44,792 nucleotides of DNA, taken from contig CAAGBQ010000028.1 of the NCBI GenBank assembly GCA_900768105.1, positions 1 through 44,792 of the forward strand, read 5' to 3'. Every line of letters begins with the position of its first letter. Within the stretch, counting starts at the first letter, position 1. This DNA comes from Oscillospiraceae bacterium (GTDB taxonomy: Bacteria; Bacillota; Clostridia; Oscillospirales; Ruminococcaceae). Below are positions 23,015-31,200 of this stretch, one piece after another. The notes below the pieces were generated by a model that worked only from the letters and a program-made list of their open reading frames with translations, was not told the origin of the DNA and searched no databases. A program made the position numbers and the translations under genes.

Positions 23015-23386
23015 ATGAGTGAACTTCAAAACAATCACGACCAAATAAGAATCGTTCAGGAAACCGTTGCCGGCAAAGAAATTACCTTTGCTCATGTAAT
23101 CGGCGGTCCCGCTCCGATTATTTATCAGAAGCTTGGTCTTAACCCTTCAATAGATTACGGTTCCACCGCCATCGGTATTATGAACCTTACCCCGCCGGAA
23201 TCCGCCGTTATCGCTTCGGATATTGCCGTAAAAAGCGGCAATGTGTATCTCGGCTTTGGCGACCGCTTTACCGGAACAATGATAATTACCGGTGATATTG
23301 CAGATGTTACCGCCGCCATCAATCAGGTAGTGGAATATTTCCGTGATGTGATGGGCTATGTCGTCTGCAAAGTAACCAAAAAGTAA
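23015..23386 (+). CDS. EutS/PduU-like microcompartment shell protein (orphan cassette, first)
   Basis: 123 residues, circularly permuted BMC-H. IRIVQETVAGKEITFAHVIG aligns with the EutS N-terminus (plug strand then LAHRI/FAHVI), followed by AIGIMNLTPPESAVIASDIA and VYLGFGDRFTGTMIITGDIA. It differs clearly from the eutS of the main operon (119 residues), so it is a diverged paralogue rather than a recent copy. AAAGGAATGGG precedes the ATG. The next gene, 12 bases on, is a second shell protein of the same class. Confidence 0.93.
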   Translation: MSELQNNHDQIRIVQETVAGKEITFAHVIGGPAPIIYQKLGLNPSIDYGSTAIGIMNLTPPESAVIASDIAVKSGNVYLGFGDRFTGTMIITGDIADVTAAINQVVEYFRDVMGYVVCKVTKK

Positions 23387-23398
23387 GGTGCCGCCGTT

Positions 23399-23830
23399 AT
23401 GGGAGAGCGCATGACGAGGGAGCAATTCCTCGAAAAAATATTCAATAAAAGCTATGACGAGCTTAAAGGCAAAAAGCTGCGCCTTACTCGTCTTAATGTT
23501 CCGGCGCGGGAGATAAATTTTGCACATGTAATCGGCGTTGCCCGTCCGGAAATATACCAGAATTTAAGCTTACATATCGGTACTCATGCCGGAGAGGACC
23601 ACACCGGTGAATCCATCGGGCTTCTCCATGTTGTTCCGAATGAGGCTACCATTGTTGCCGCCGATGTTGCCATGAAAAGCGGCAATGTCACCATTGGATT
23701 TCTCGACCGCTTTCGCGGAACGGTAATAGTTCTCGGCGACCTTCCCAATGTGCGCAGCGCCATTGAAGGAGCGGTAGATTTCTTTAAATACCAGCTTAAT
23801 TTTACGGTATGCGATGTTACCGAACAATAA
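23399..23830 (+). CDS. EutS/PduU-like microcompartment shell protein with N-terminal extension (orphan cassette, second)
   Basis: 143 residues, permuted BMC-H: LRLTRLNVPAREINFAHVIG, SIGLLHVVPNEATIVAADVA and VTIGFLDRFRGTVIVLGDLP. The N-terminus has about 25 extra charged residues (MTREQFLEKIFNKSYDELKG) that other EutS proteins here lack, a possible amphipathic helix. An insert HIGTHAGEDHTGES replaces the shorter loop of its neighbour, adding histidine and acidic residues. It may form mixed hexamers or a second layer with the preceding gene product. Coupled, 12-base spacing. Confidence 0.92.
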   Translation: MGERMTREQFLEKIFNKSYDELKGKKLRLTRLNVPAREINFAHVIGVARPEIYQNLSLHIGTHAGEDHTGESIGLLHVVPNEATIVAADVAMKSGNVTIGFLDRFRGTVIVLGDLPNVRSAIEGAVDFFKYQLNFTVCDVTEQ

Positions 23831-23849
23831 AAAGAGATTATAAAACCAT

Positions 23850-24368
23850 ATGAAAAAACTGTTTCTTATGGGTCGAAGCGAAGCGGGCAAAACCTCCCTT
23901 ACCCAGGCAATGAACGGAGAAAAGCTTCACTATCACAAAACCCAGTACACCAATACCGGTGCGTATATCATAGATTCGCCCGGCGAATATGCCGAAACAA
24001 AGCACTGCGGCCTTGGTCTTGCGTGCTTTTCTTTTGAAGCGGATGTTCTTGCCCTGCTTATTGCTGCCGATGAACCCTTCAGCGTTTTTGAGGCGGACTG
24101 CCAGTGCTATACCAATCGTCCGCTTATCGGTATCATCACAAAAATCCATTCGCCATATGCCAACATCCCTATGGTTCGCAACTGGATGAACATTTCCGGT
24201 TGTGAACGCATTTTTGAGGTGGACAGCGCCACCGGCGAGGGTATTGACGAATTGAAAGCTTATCTTAACGAGGACCCTGTAAAACGCACCTGGCAGGAAG
24301 CCCGCGCAATGCAGGACCGCGGTCTTAACGAATGGGATGACCCCGTAAAATACGGCATTAAACTGTAA
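23850..24368 (+). CDS. EutP/PduV-like GTPase-fold protein (orphan cassette)
   Basis: 172 residues with P-loop GRSEAGKTS at 8-16, YHKTQYTNTGAYIIDSPGEY (switch regions) and IGIITKIHSPYANIP. The NKxD motif is TKIH, so guanine specificity is doubtful, as for other EutP/PduV proteins. It has a C-terminal tail of about 25 residues (TWQEARAMQDRGLNEWDDPV) beyond the main-operon EutP. In PduV the protein associates with the shell; here it directly follows two shell genes, so a shell-associated role is a fair inference. Confidence 0.92.
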   Translation: MKKLFLMGRSEAGKTSLTQAMNGEKLHYHKTQYTNTGAYIIDSPGEYAETKHCGLGLACFSFEADVLALLIAADEPFSVFEADCQCYTNRPLIGIITKIHSPYANIPMVRNWMNISGCERIFEVDSATGEGIDELKAYLNEDPVKRTWQEARAMQDRGLNEWDDPVKYGIKL

Positions 24369-24373
24369 CAGCA

Positions 24374-24403
24374 AAAAGCGTCCGCTTCGGGCGCTTTTTT
24401 TCG
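24374..24403 (+). terminator. Terminator of the orphan shell cassette
   Basis: AAAAGCGTCC-GCTTC-GGGCGCTTTT (one G-T pair) followed by TTTTTC, six bases after the EutP-like stop. It closes a three-gene unit. Confidence 0.9.
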
Positions 24404-24425
24404 ATTTATGAAACGAGGATTTTTT

Positions 24426-25217
24426 ATGAGTAAAGTTGCAATAATAACGGGAGGCACTTCCGGAATAGGCAAAGCCGTCGCCCTTGCGCTTAAAAGTGAC
24501 GGCTGGACCGTTTATGAATTAAGCCGCCGCGAAGGTTTTATTGACGGAATAAACCATATTACGGCAGATATAACGGATGAAGGCGGCGTTTCCGCCGCAA
24601 TTGAACAAATTCTTTCTGCCGAGGGACGAATTGACCTTTTGGTAAACAATGCGGGCTTTGGAATTTCCGGCGCAGTTGAGTTTACAAATACGGAGGATGC
24701 AAAGCGCCTTTTTGATACCGATTTTTTCGGTATGGTGCGCCTTAACAAGCTTGTAATTCCGGTAATGCGCAAACAGGGCGGCGGAAAAATTATAAATATA
24801 AGCAGCGTTGCTGCACCGATACCGATTCCCTTCCAAACATATTACAGCGCAGCAAAAGCCGCCGTAAATTCCTACACAATGGCACTTGCAAACGAGTTAC
24901 GCCCATTTGGGATAGGCGTTTGCGCCGTTCAGCCGGGCGATATAAAAACCGGTTTTACCGCCGCGCGCCAAAAAACGGCTTTTGGCGATGACATTTACGG
25001 CGGACGCATCTCCCGCTCCGTCTGCCGCATGGAGCACGATGAGCAAAACGGAATGGAACCGCGGATTATAGGCGGCCTTGTGGCAAAAATTGCGTGTAAG
25101 CACAGCGTAAAGCCGCTTTATACCGCAGGGTTTTCGTATAAATTTTTCATATTTCTTGTTCACATTCTTCCCTCCGGCGTATTGAACCGCCTTGTAGGGA
25201 TGATCTATGCAAAATAA
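24426..25217 (+). CDS. Short-chain dehydrogenase/reductase (SDR)
   Basis: 263 residues, classical SDR. Cofactor motif TGGTSGIG at 8-15 with SRR after strand 2 (suggesting NADP), NNAG at 74-77, and catalytic Ser126/127, Tyr140 and Lys144 in TYYSAAKAAV. The C-terminus is hydrophobic (KFFIFLVHILPSGVLNRLVG) and may touch the membrane. Substrate unknown. The ATG with GAGGA nearby is preferred over an ATG six codons upstream that lies over the terminator tail. Confidence 0.93.
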   Translation: MSKVAIITGGTSGIGKAVALALKSDGWTVYELSRREGFIDGINHITADITDEGGVSAAIEQILSAEGRIDLLVNNAGFGISGAVEFTNTEDAKRLFDTDFFGMVRLNKLVIPVMRKQGGGKIINISSVAAPIPIPFQTYYSAAKAAVNSYTMALANELRPFGIGVCAVQPGDIKTGFTAARQKTAFGDDIYGGRISRSVCRMEHDEQNGMEPRIIGGLVAKIACKHSVKPLYTAGFSYKFFIFLVHILPSGVLNRLVGMIYAK

Positions 25218-25223
25218 AAATCA

Positions 25224-25264
25224 CCCGCGGAACAATCGCTTCCCGATTATCCCGCGGGCTTTTT
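25224..25264. terminator. Bidirectional terminator between SDR and P-loop kinase
   Basis: CCCGCGG / CCGCGGG with an inner AATCG / CGATT stem; T-rich on both strands. It serves two convergent genes. Confidence 0.9.
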
Positions 25265-25776
25265 TATATTTCAATATCCACCCTGTATTCACCGTCAATA
25301 AGCAGATAATTTTCGCCATGCTTTTTGACCCGTTCCAAAAACCGCGCATTATCCGCAATCACGCTTTCCATTGTACAACATTCGTCATCAAGGCGTTTTT
25401 CTATAATGCTCGCATATTTTTTTATATCGCCAAAGCGGTCTTTGATGTAATTTTCGCTCATCACAAGGCAAAAGTACTTTATTTGTTTTAAATATTCCCC
25501 GTTAAAATCCTTTGCCCAATCAAAGGGAATATAACAGCCCTCGATAATAAGATTTTGACGGTTCTCTATTGCCGTTTTTATAATTTCGCGGACCACCGGC
25601 CACAAATATTCTGTGAGTTTATCGTCGTCATCCGGAGTAAGCGTCGTATATCCGCTGCGAATAAGCCCCATTTTTAAGTGGTCAACCGAAAAATAAGGGT
25701 ATTTATATTTTTCAAGCAGCCTTTGCGCCAACAGCGTTTTTCCGGTATGTGAAGCACCCGTTATAATAACAACCAT
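25264..25776 (-). CDS. P-loop kinase-like protein (zeta-toxin/AAA_33-like)
   Basis: 170 residues. Walker A GASHTGKTLLA at 7-17, then YFSVDHLKMGLIRSG (acceptor-site Asp), LIIEGCYIPFD, and EYRVDIEI at the end. It resembles small-molecule kinases of the AAA_33/adenylate-kinase-like group; the substrate is unknown. It follows the zinc-finger membrane protein gene by 26 bases in the same transcript. Confidence 0.82.
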   Translation of the reverse strand: MVVIITGASHTGKTLLAQRLLEKYKYPYFSVDHLKMGLIRSGYTTLTPDDDDKLTEYLWPVVREIIKTAIENRQNLIIEGCYIPFDWAKDFNGEYLKQIKYFCLVMSENYIKDRFGDIKKYASIIEKRLDDECCTMESVIADNARFLERVKKHGENYLLIDGEYRVDIEI

Positions 25777-25802
25777 TCCGTTCCTTTATTCAAAAAAGCA
25801 GC

Positions 25803-26786
25803 TTATACGGTTGGCATAATGAAAAACGGCGAAGCCACTATCCACGCGGCAAGAGCAAAGCTTGCTATAAGCGAAATTGCGATAAGCACAATCGGCAGCA
25901 CCATGCTTGTGCCGCCTTTTTTGCGGAGGGAGTTTATATATTCCGCTTCGTTTATCATTCCCTCTCCGTCGGTAAGGCTTGATTTTATCTCCTTGACCGA
26001 AGAAACGACTTTCTGATAATACAGCTTATTTGTAAAGAGGAAAAGCCCTATGCGTATCGCCCAAATAAGCACGCTTGCCACAAGAGCATATATTGCAAGG
26101 GTATCCTGATGCGGAACTTCCCAAATTACTTGCGAAAGCAAACCCGTTTGAACATAATATTCCTGTACCGCCTGTAAATTTATAAGCATATCCGGAACGC
26201 TTAAAATAAGTGTTGCCGCAAGCACCGCAGCACCAAGGGCATACATCTTTCTGTAAAAGAGATAAAAATAAGAAAAGATAAACGCAGAAAAGTTTGTATC
26301 AAACTTTCTTCCCTTTGTGAACATTGCAAAGCGTACAAGGAAATATTCTATTCCGGTTTTAACATAAAGAGCGGCCTCTTTCGGGCCTACCCCGTCAAAA
26401 TCCTCCTCCGCAAATATATTTTCAAACGCCTTTTGACGCTCCCGCATAAACGCCTCCGGAGAAGGGCGTTCCTCCGCCTTTATAAGCGGAGCGCCGCAGT
26501 TTGCGCAATACCTTCCCGCGGGCGGATTTTTTGTTCCGCAATATGGGCAAACCGTTTCTTCCTCGCTATCCGGAATATCCTGCGGTGCAGCCGTATTCGG
26601 CACAGCCGCGGAAAGGCTCTCGCTCCATTCAAACGAGCCGTGTTTTTCTTCGTTTGCGCAGTGGCCAAGCTGTTTATAACATTCCCTGTGGTGCGGCGTT
26701 CCGCAATCCGGACAAACTACAATGTCATCGCTTTGAGTAAATTCCTTTCCGCAAATAGGGCATTTTTCATTGATATAGTTTTGCAT
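25803..26786 (-). CDS. Membrane protein with RING-like zinc finger, zinc ribbon and DUF2628-like region
   Basis: 327 residues. N-terminal CPICGKEF ... CPDCGTPHHRECY ... HC is a RING/B-box-like finger; CPYCGTKNPPAGRYCANCGAPL at about 80-100 is a zinc ribbon. After a charged linker, the C-terminal half has three or four membrane segments (about 165-300). Such RING-finger-plus-membrane proteins occur in Clostridia, function unknown. Start ATG behind AAGGATG; a nine-codon in-frame extension upstream has no site. Confidence 0.8.
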   Translation of the reverse strand: MQNYINEKCPICGKEFTQSDDIVVCPDCGTPHHRECYKQLGHCANEEKHGSFEWSESLSAAVPNTAAPQDIPDSEEETVCPYCGTKNPPAGRYCANCGAPLIKAEERPSPEAFMRERQKAFENIFAEEDFDGVGPKEAALYVKTGIEYFLVRFAMFTKGRKFDTNFSAFIFSYFYLFYRKMYALGAAVLAATLILSVPDMLINLQAVQEYYVQTGLLSQVIWEVPHQDTLAIYALVASVLIWAIRIGLFLFTNKLYYQKVVSSVKEIKSSLTDGEGMINEAEYINSLRKKGGTSMVLPIVLIAISLIASFALAAWIVASPFFIMPTV

Positions 26787-26884
26787 AAATACATCCTTTC
26801 GACCGAAAAGCAAGATTTTCCTTATATATTATAGCGGTTTAGCAAAGCAAAAGCAAACTTTTTCTTCAAAAATTAATAATATCT

Positions 26885-26913
26885 TTGACTTTCGCACACA
26901 AAACATCTATAAT
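26885..26913 (+). promoter_or_regulatory. Promoter of prfB
   Basis: TTGACT (26885-26890) and TATAAT (26908-26913), 17 bases apart, about 100 bases before the ATG. Confidence 0.85.
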
Positions 26914-27017
26914 AGTATTTCGTAAAATGCAATAAATTTGCCTGTTTATCTCGGATAGCCGAATGATTTAATAATTTTTTGCTTTAATATAAACAGAATT
27001 GATTCGGAGGATTTGAA

Positions 27018-28151
27018 ATGCTTGAATTAGAAGAACTGCGCTTGCGCCTTCTTGGAATGAAACCGCAGATTGACGACCTTGCGGACGCACTCGGCCTTGA
27101 GCAATGCCGAGCAGAGGTAAGACGCCTTGAAGCACAGCAGGCTGACCCCGACTTTTGGAACGATGTTGAAACGTCCTCCAAGGTCCAGAAAAAAATGAGC
27201 CAGCTCAACAGCAAGCTTGCTTCCCACAAGGATCTTGAAAACCGCTATGACGATGCAATGACCCTTATTGAAATGGCTTCTGAAGAGGACGACCACGACC
27301 TTTATGAAGAGGCCCTTGCCGAAGTTGACAAGCTTGCGGAGGATGTTGACCGCATTAAGCTCACTACCCTGCTTACCGGCGAATATGACGACAGCAACGC
27401 CATTCTTACCTTCCACGCCGGTGCAGGCGGCACCGAGGCACAGGATTGGTGCCAGATGCTTTACCGTATGTATACCGCATGGGCAACCCGCCACAACTAT
27501 AAATACACCCTTGTCGATTGGCTCGACGGAGAAGATGCCGGACTTAAATCCGCAACCATTATTGTTGAAGGAGAGAATGCCTATGGCTTCCTTAAATCCG
27601 AAAACGGCGTTCACCGCCTTGTTCGTATTTCTCCTTTTGATGCCTCCGGCCGTCGCCACACCTCTTTCGCCTCCCTTGAGGTTATGCCGGAAATAGAAGA
27701 CGATAAATCCATTGAAATCCGTGAAGAGGATATTAAAATGGATGTTTACCGTGCCTCCGGTGCGGGCGGTCAGAAGGTCAACAAAACCTCCTCTGCCGTT
27801 CGCCTTACCCACATTCCCACCGGAATTGTGGTTTGTTCCCAGATAGAGCGTTCCCAGCACCAAAACCGAGAGGTTTGTATGAATATGCTCCGTTCCAAGC
27901 TTGTTGAGATAAAAGAGCGCGAGCATCTTGAAAAAATAGAGGACATCAAAGGCGTGCAAAAGGAAATCGCGTGGGGCAGCCAAATCCGCTCCTATGTTTT
28001 TATGCCCTATACCCTTGTAAAGGACCACCGCACCGGCTTTGAAAGCGGAAACATTCAGGCCGTTATGGACGGCGACATTGACGGCTTTATCAATGCCTAT
28101 CTTAAACAGTTAAGCCGCGGTCACTTTGACGGCGGCGATGATACGGAATAA
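27018..28151 (+). CDS. prfB: Peptide chain release factor 2
   Basis: 377 residues; ends translation at UAA and UGA. Stop-codon recognition motif SPF at 205-207, GGQ at 250-252 in RASGAGGQKVNKTSS. Most prfB genes contain an autoregulatory +1 frameshift (CTT TGA C) near codon 25; here that position reads CTC GGC CTT GAG in one open frame, so RF2 is made without frameshifting. GGAGG precedes the ATG by seven bases. Monocistronic, ended by the hairpin that carries TTTGAGCAC. Confidence 0.98.
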   Translation: MLELEELRLRLLGMKPQIDDLADALGLEQCRAEVRRLEAQQADPDFWNDVETSSKVQKKMSQLNSKLASHKDLENRYDDAMTLIEMASEEDDHDLYEEALAEVDKLAEDVDRIKLTTLLTGEYDDSNAILTFHAGAGGTEAQDWCQMLYRMYTAWATRHNYKYTLVDWLDGEDAGLKSATIIVEGENAYGFLKSENGVHRLVRISPFDASGRRHTSFASLEVMPEIEDDKSIEIREEDIKMDVYRASGAGGQKVNKTSSAVRLTHIPTGIVVCSQIERSQHQNREVCMNMLRSKLVEIKEREHLEKIEDIKGVQKEIAWGSQIRSYVFMPYTLVKDHRTGFESGNIQAVMDGDIDGFINAYLKQLSRGHFDGGDDTE

Positions 28152-28170
28152 TTTTTGTTTGTAGTGAAAA

Positions 28171-28202
28171 GAAGCACCGTGCTCAAATGGGCACGGTGCT
28201 TC
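28171..28202. terminator. Convergent terminator between prfB and the M56 gene, containing TTTGAGCAC
   Basis: A perfect 12-bp stem GAAGCACCGTGC / GCACGGTGCTTC with an eight-base loop. The stem-loop junction contains GTGCTCAAA, the repeated word found elsewhere in the window. The T-run is better on the minus strand (CTTCTTTTCAC) than on the plus strand. Confidence 0.8.
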
Positions 28203-28216
28203 TTCTATAAAGCCTG

Positions 28217-31200
28217 TTACATATATCCAAAGCCGTCGACCTGCTTCCAGCCGCTTTCCGTATCCTCGGCATAGCGGATAACATTATCCGGGTCATAAAC
28301 CATAATGTCCTGTTTATGCATACGCACAACCGTTTCCCCGGGCATTATATCAACATTAATCGGTCCGTATATTCTTCCGAAGCCACTGTTTTCATACCCC
28401 TCCGCCATCTCTACATCAAGCACCGTTTCCACGCACAAGAAGTATTTTGCAAGGGCGTAATTATAATATCTGTAACCCCCGCTCCAATACTCCTTTATAT
28501 TAAGATTTGTTGCTTTCATATCAATTTCGCAGGAAACTATTTTGCAGCTTTTCACCTCGTCAAAGCTTTCCATCCAGTTCACTATGTTTGCTTTTGCTTC
28601 CTCCATACACGCCTTTGCAAAATCACTTTCCGGATCTATTTCGCTCTCTTGAACCGGTCTTGTTTCATAGTCCGTTACAATGTCGTCATCAACAAAAACT
28701 CGCTTCAGACTGTCGTAACCAACATTTTCAAAAGCATTATATGAATATTCCGCAAGACCCTTTACCTGCCATTCACCGCTTTCCTCATCGCGGAAAACAA
28801 AATATGAAAACGCTTGCTCGTCACTTCCGTTCGGCAAAGTGGAGTGTACATTATTGTACATTCCGCGCTCCGCAGAATCCTTAAAATTCATCTTTCTTAC
28901 TGCGTGAACCACAAGAAAATTGCTTAAACAATAATTTCTTGATTTAAATATTTCCTCGGAAAGGTTTCCGTATTCGCTTGCAAATGCGCGGTTTATAAAA
29001 AAGTTGGTTTGTTTAATGTCAACATCAATCTTTGTTATGCTGTTCTGCGGAAGATCATGGTGCACATATGCCCTTACCGCGGCGATTGCGGCATCCGCCG
29101 CTTCTTTGTTTTCTTGAAGCTGCGATGTATAAACCGCTTTTTTCTCCGAATACGAAACAAATTTATAGCCTCCGTCCTCATCAAGCCGGATTGTAAGCGT
29201 GCGTTGCTCATCAACAAAGCCGGTATCTGCATCAACAAGCTCCGCTTTTATATGAAGCAATTCTCCCTCCTTAACAAGACCCACTATATGCACCTCTACC
29301 GGCGCGCCGCGGCCGCCGCCGCCCTCCTCCGGCCAATAAGCGTCCTCATCGGCATGATAAACTCCGTCCTCATCTCCGCGCAGCGCTTCCGTGCTTACAT
29401 CAAAATACTGCTGAATTACCCGTTCATAATCCGTGCTCGGAAAATACCAACCGCCGTCCGGCTTTTCGGAAATATTTTCGCCGTCGCGAACCGCCTTTTC
29501 TACCCGCCAAATCCAAAAGCTGTACCCGGAAAGGTCTTCGGCAGAATTAAAGCCCCAACTCCAAAACAGGCTTCTGTCGGAAATAAGCAGGGTTCCGTTT
29601 TCCTGCCGCTCCGCGCCGAAGTTAAGCACCGCATCCTCCGCAACCGCTTTCAGCTTTTCATCCGAAAGGCTGCCCTGGTCGACCTTCGGTTTTTCAATCG
29701 CAAGGGGATTTGCCTCACCCTTCCACATAGCGTCAATATATGTGCTTCCGTCACGAAGCTTTACTATGCGCGCACCATAAATATCGCTTTCAAGCAGCTT
29801 TGCCTTGTTTTCTTTGGTGACAATGCCCTCCGCTTCATTATAGCCGTCAACGGAAATATATCTTTTCCACTGTCCGTTGATTTCTACGCCGTATGAATAG
29901 CAAAGAACAAATTTAACTGTATAGGTAGTATAGTTATCCTCTTCCTTTTCTACGGAGACTACCTGCGTATAAAACCCGGTTCCGAACATCCCCTGCGACT
30001 CCGCCATTACATAGCGCTCTGCTTCCGGAACATAAAGCACATTGCCGCCATTTTCGTATCTGTGAACCGGAGGCACATCGGTGCCTCCCATTTCGCCCAT
30101 AAAAAGCTCGTCATAGAGTATCGACATTGCTTTCATGGAAAGCGATATCGTCCATTCGCTGTTATCGCCCCACCTTGCGGCAATGGCATTTTGCTTTTCT
30201 TCGGAAAGCCCGTTTGTCGGCTCAAACCATTCTATACAATACGCCCGAATCAGAGCTGCATAGTTCAAATACTCACTTTGTGCCGCAGTTAATCCCGCAT
30301 CAAAATCAAAATCCGTAAAATCGTTAAAGGAAACGCTTTGGACAAGCGTATTTATTATTTCTGCAAGCTCCGGCGCTTCGGAATTTTCACAAAGCGCCTG
30401 CGTGTCAAGCTCCAATGCCGCCTTTTCGTCAAAGTACCAGTCGAAGCTGCGTCTTTCGCAAAATACTGAATTTCCGCCGCGCAAAATATCCAGCAAAAGC
30501 TCGCCATGAGTATCATCCGTATTTGCAATAAAGCCGCCTTTTCGGATTTTATTCCCCGCTGCGATTCTTTTATCCGGCAGCGCAAGATTTCCGTATACGG
30601 CGGTATCGCCGTCCTCCTGTTCTATTGCAACAACCCAGCCCATATCCGAAGTAAGTGCCGCGGCGGCAATTTTTCCGTCCTGCATAGCATAAACCGGTGT
30701 GCCGCCCTCTGCGGATATAACAATCGCGGAATCCGGAAGCCATTTCAGCATACCGCAATCCTTCATCGGCTCCGCATATTCTTCGTCAAAAACATCGCTA
30801 AAGGACCAGAGCGCAGTTTCAGAAGCTTTTATCCTGCTTGTGAACTCGTTTACCGGCTTTTGCTCCTTTGGCGCGGTTCCGAAAATTACCGCCACAGCAA
30901 TTATAATTGCAGCGATTACCGCCGCCGCAACTATGCCTATGCGCTTGTTTTTGCCTTTTATTATAGAAGTTATACGCTCTTCAAAAGAGCCGGCACTGAA
31001 ATAGCTTAATGCGGAAATACCGCTTTGCCGCTCCGCATAATCAAGCAGCGTATTCATATATCCCGCAGCGCCGCCCCCAAGTAGGCGAAGGCTGCGCTCG
31101 TCGCAATACCTTTCTATGTCGCGGTTCATAAATATTGCCGCAATCCATACAAATGGATTGAACCAGTTCCACGCCAGCGCAAGCGAGCACAACGCCCGAA

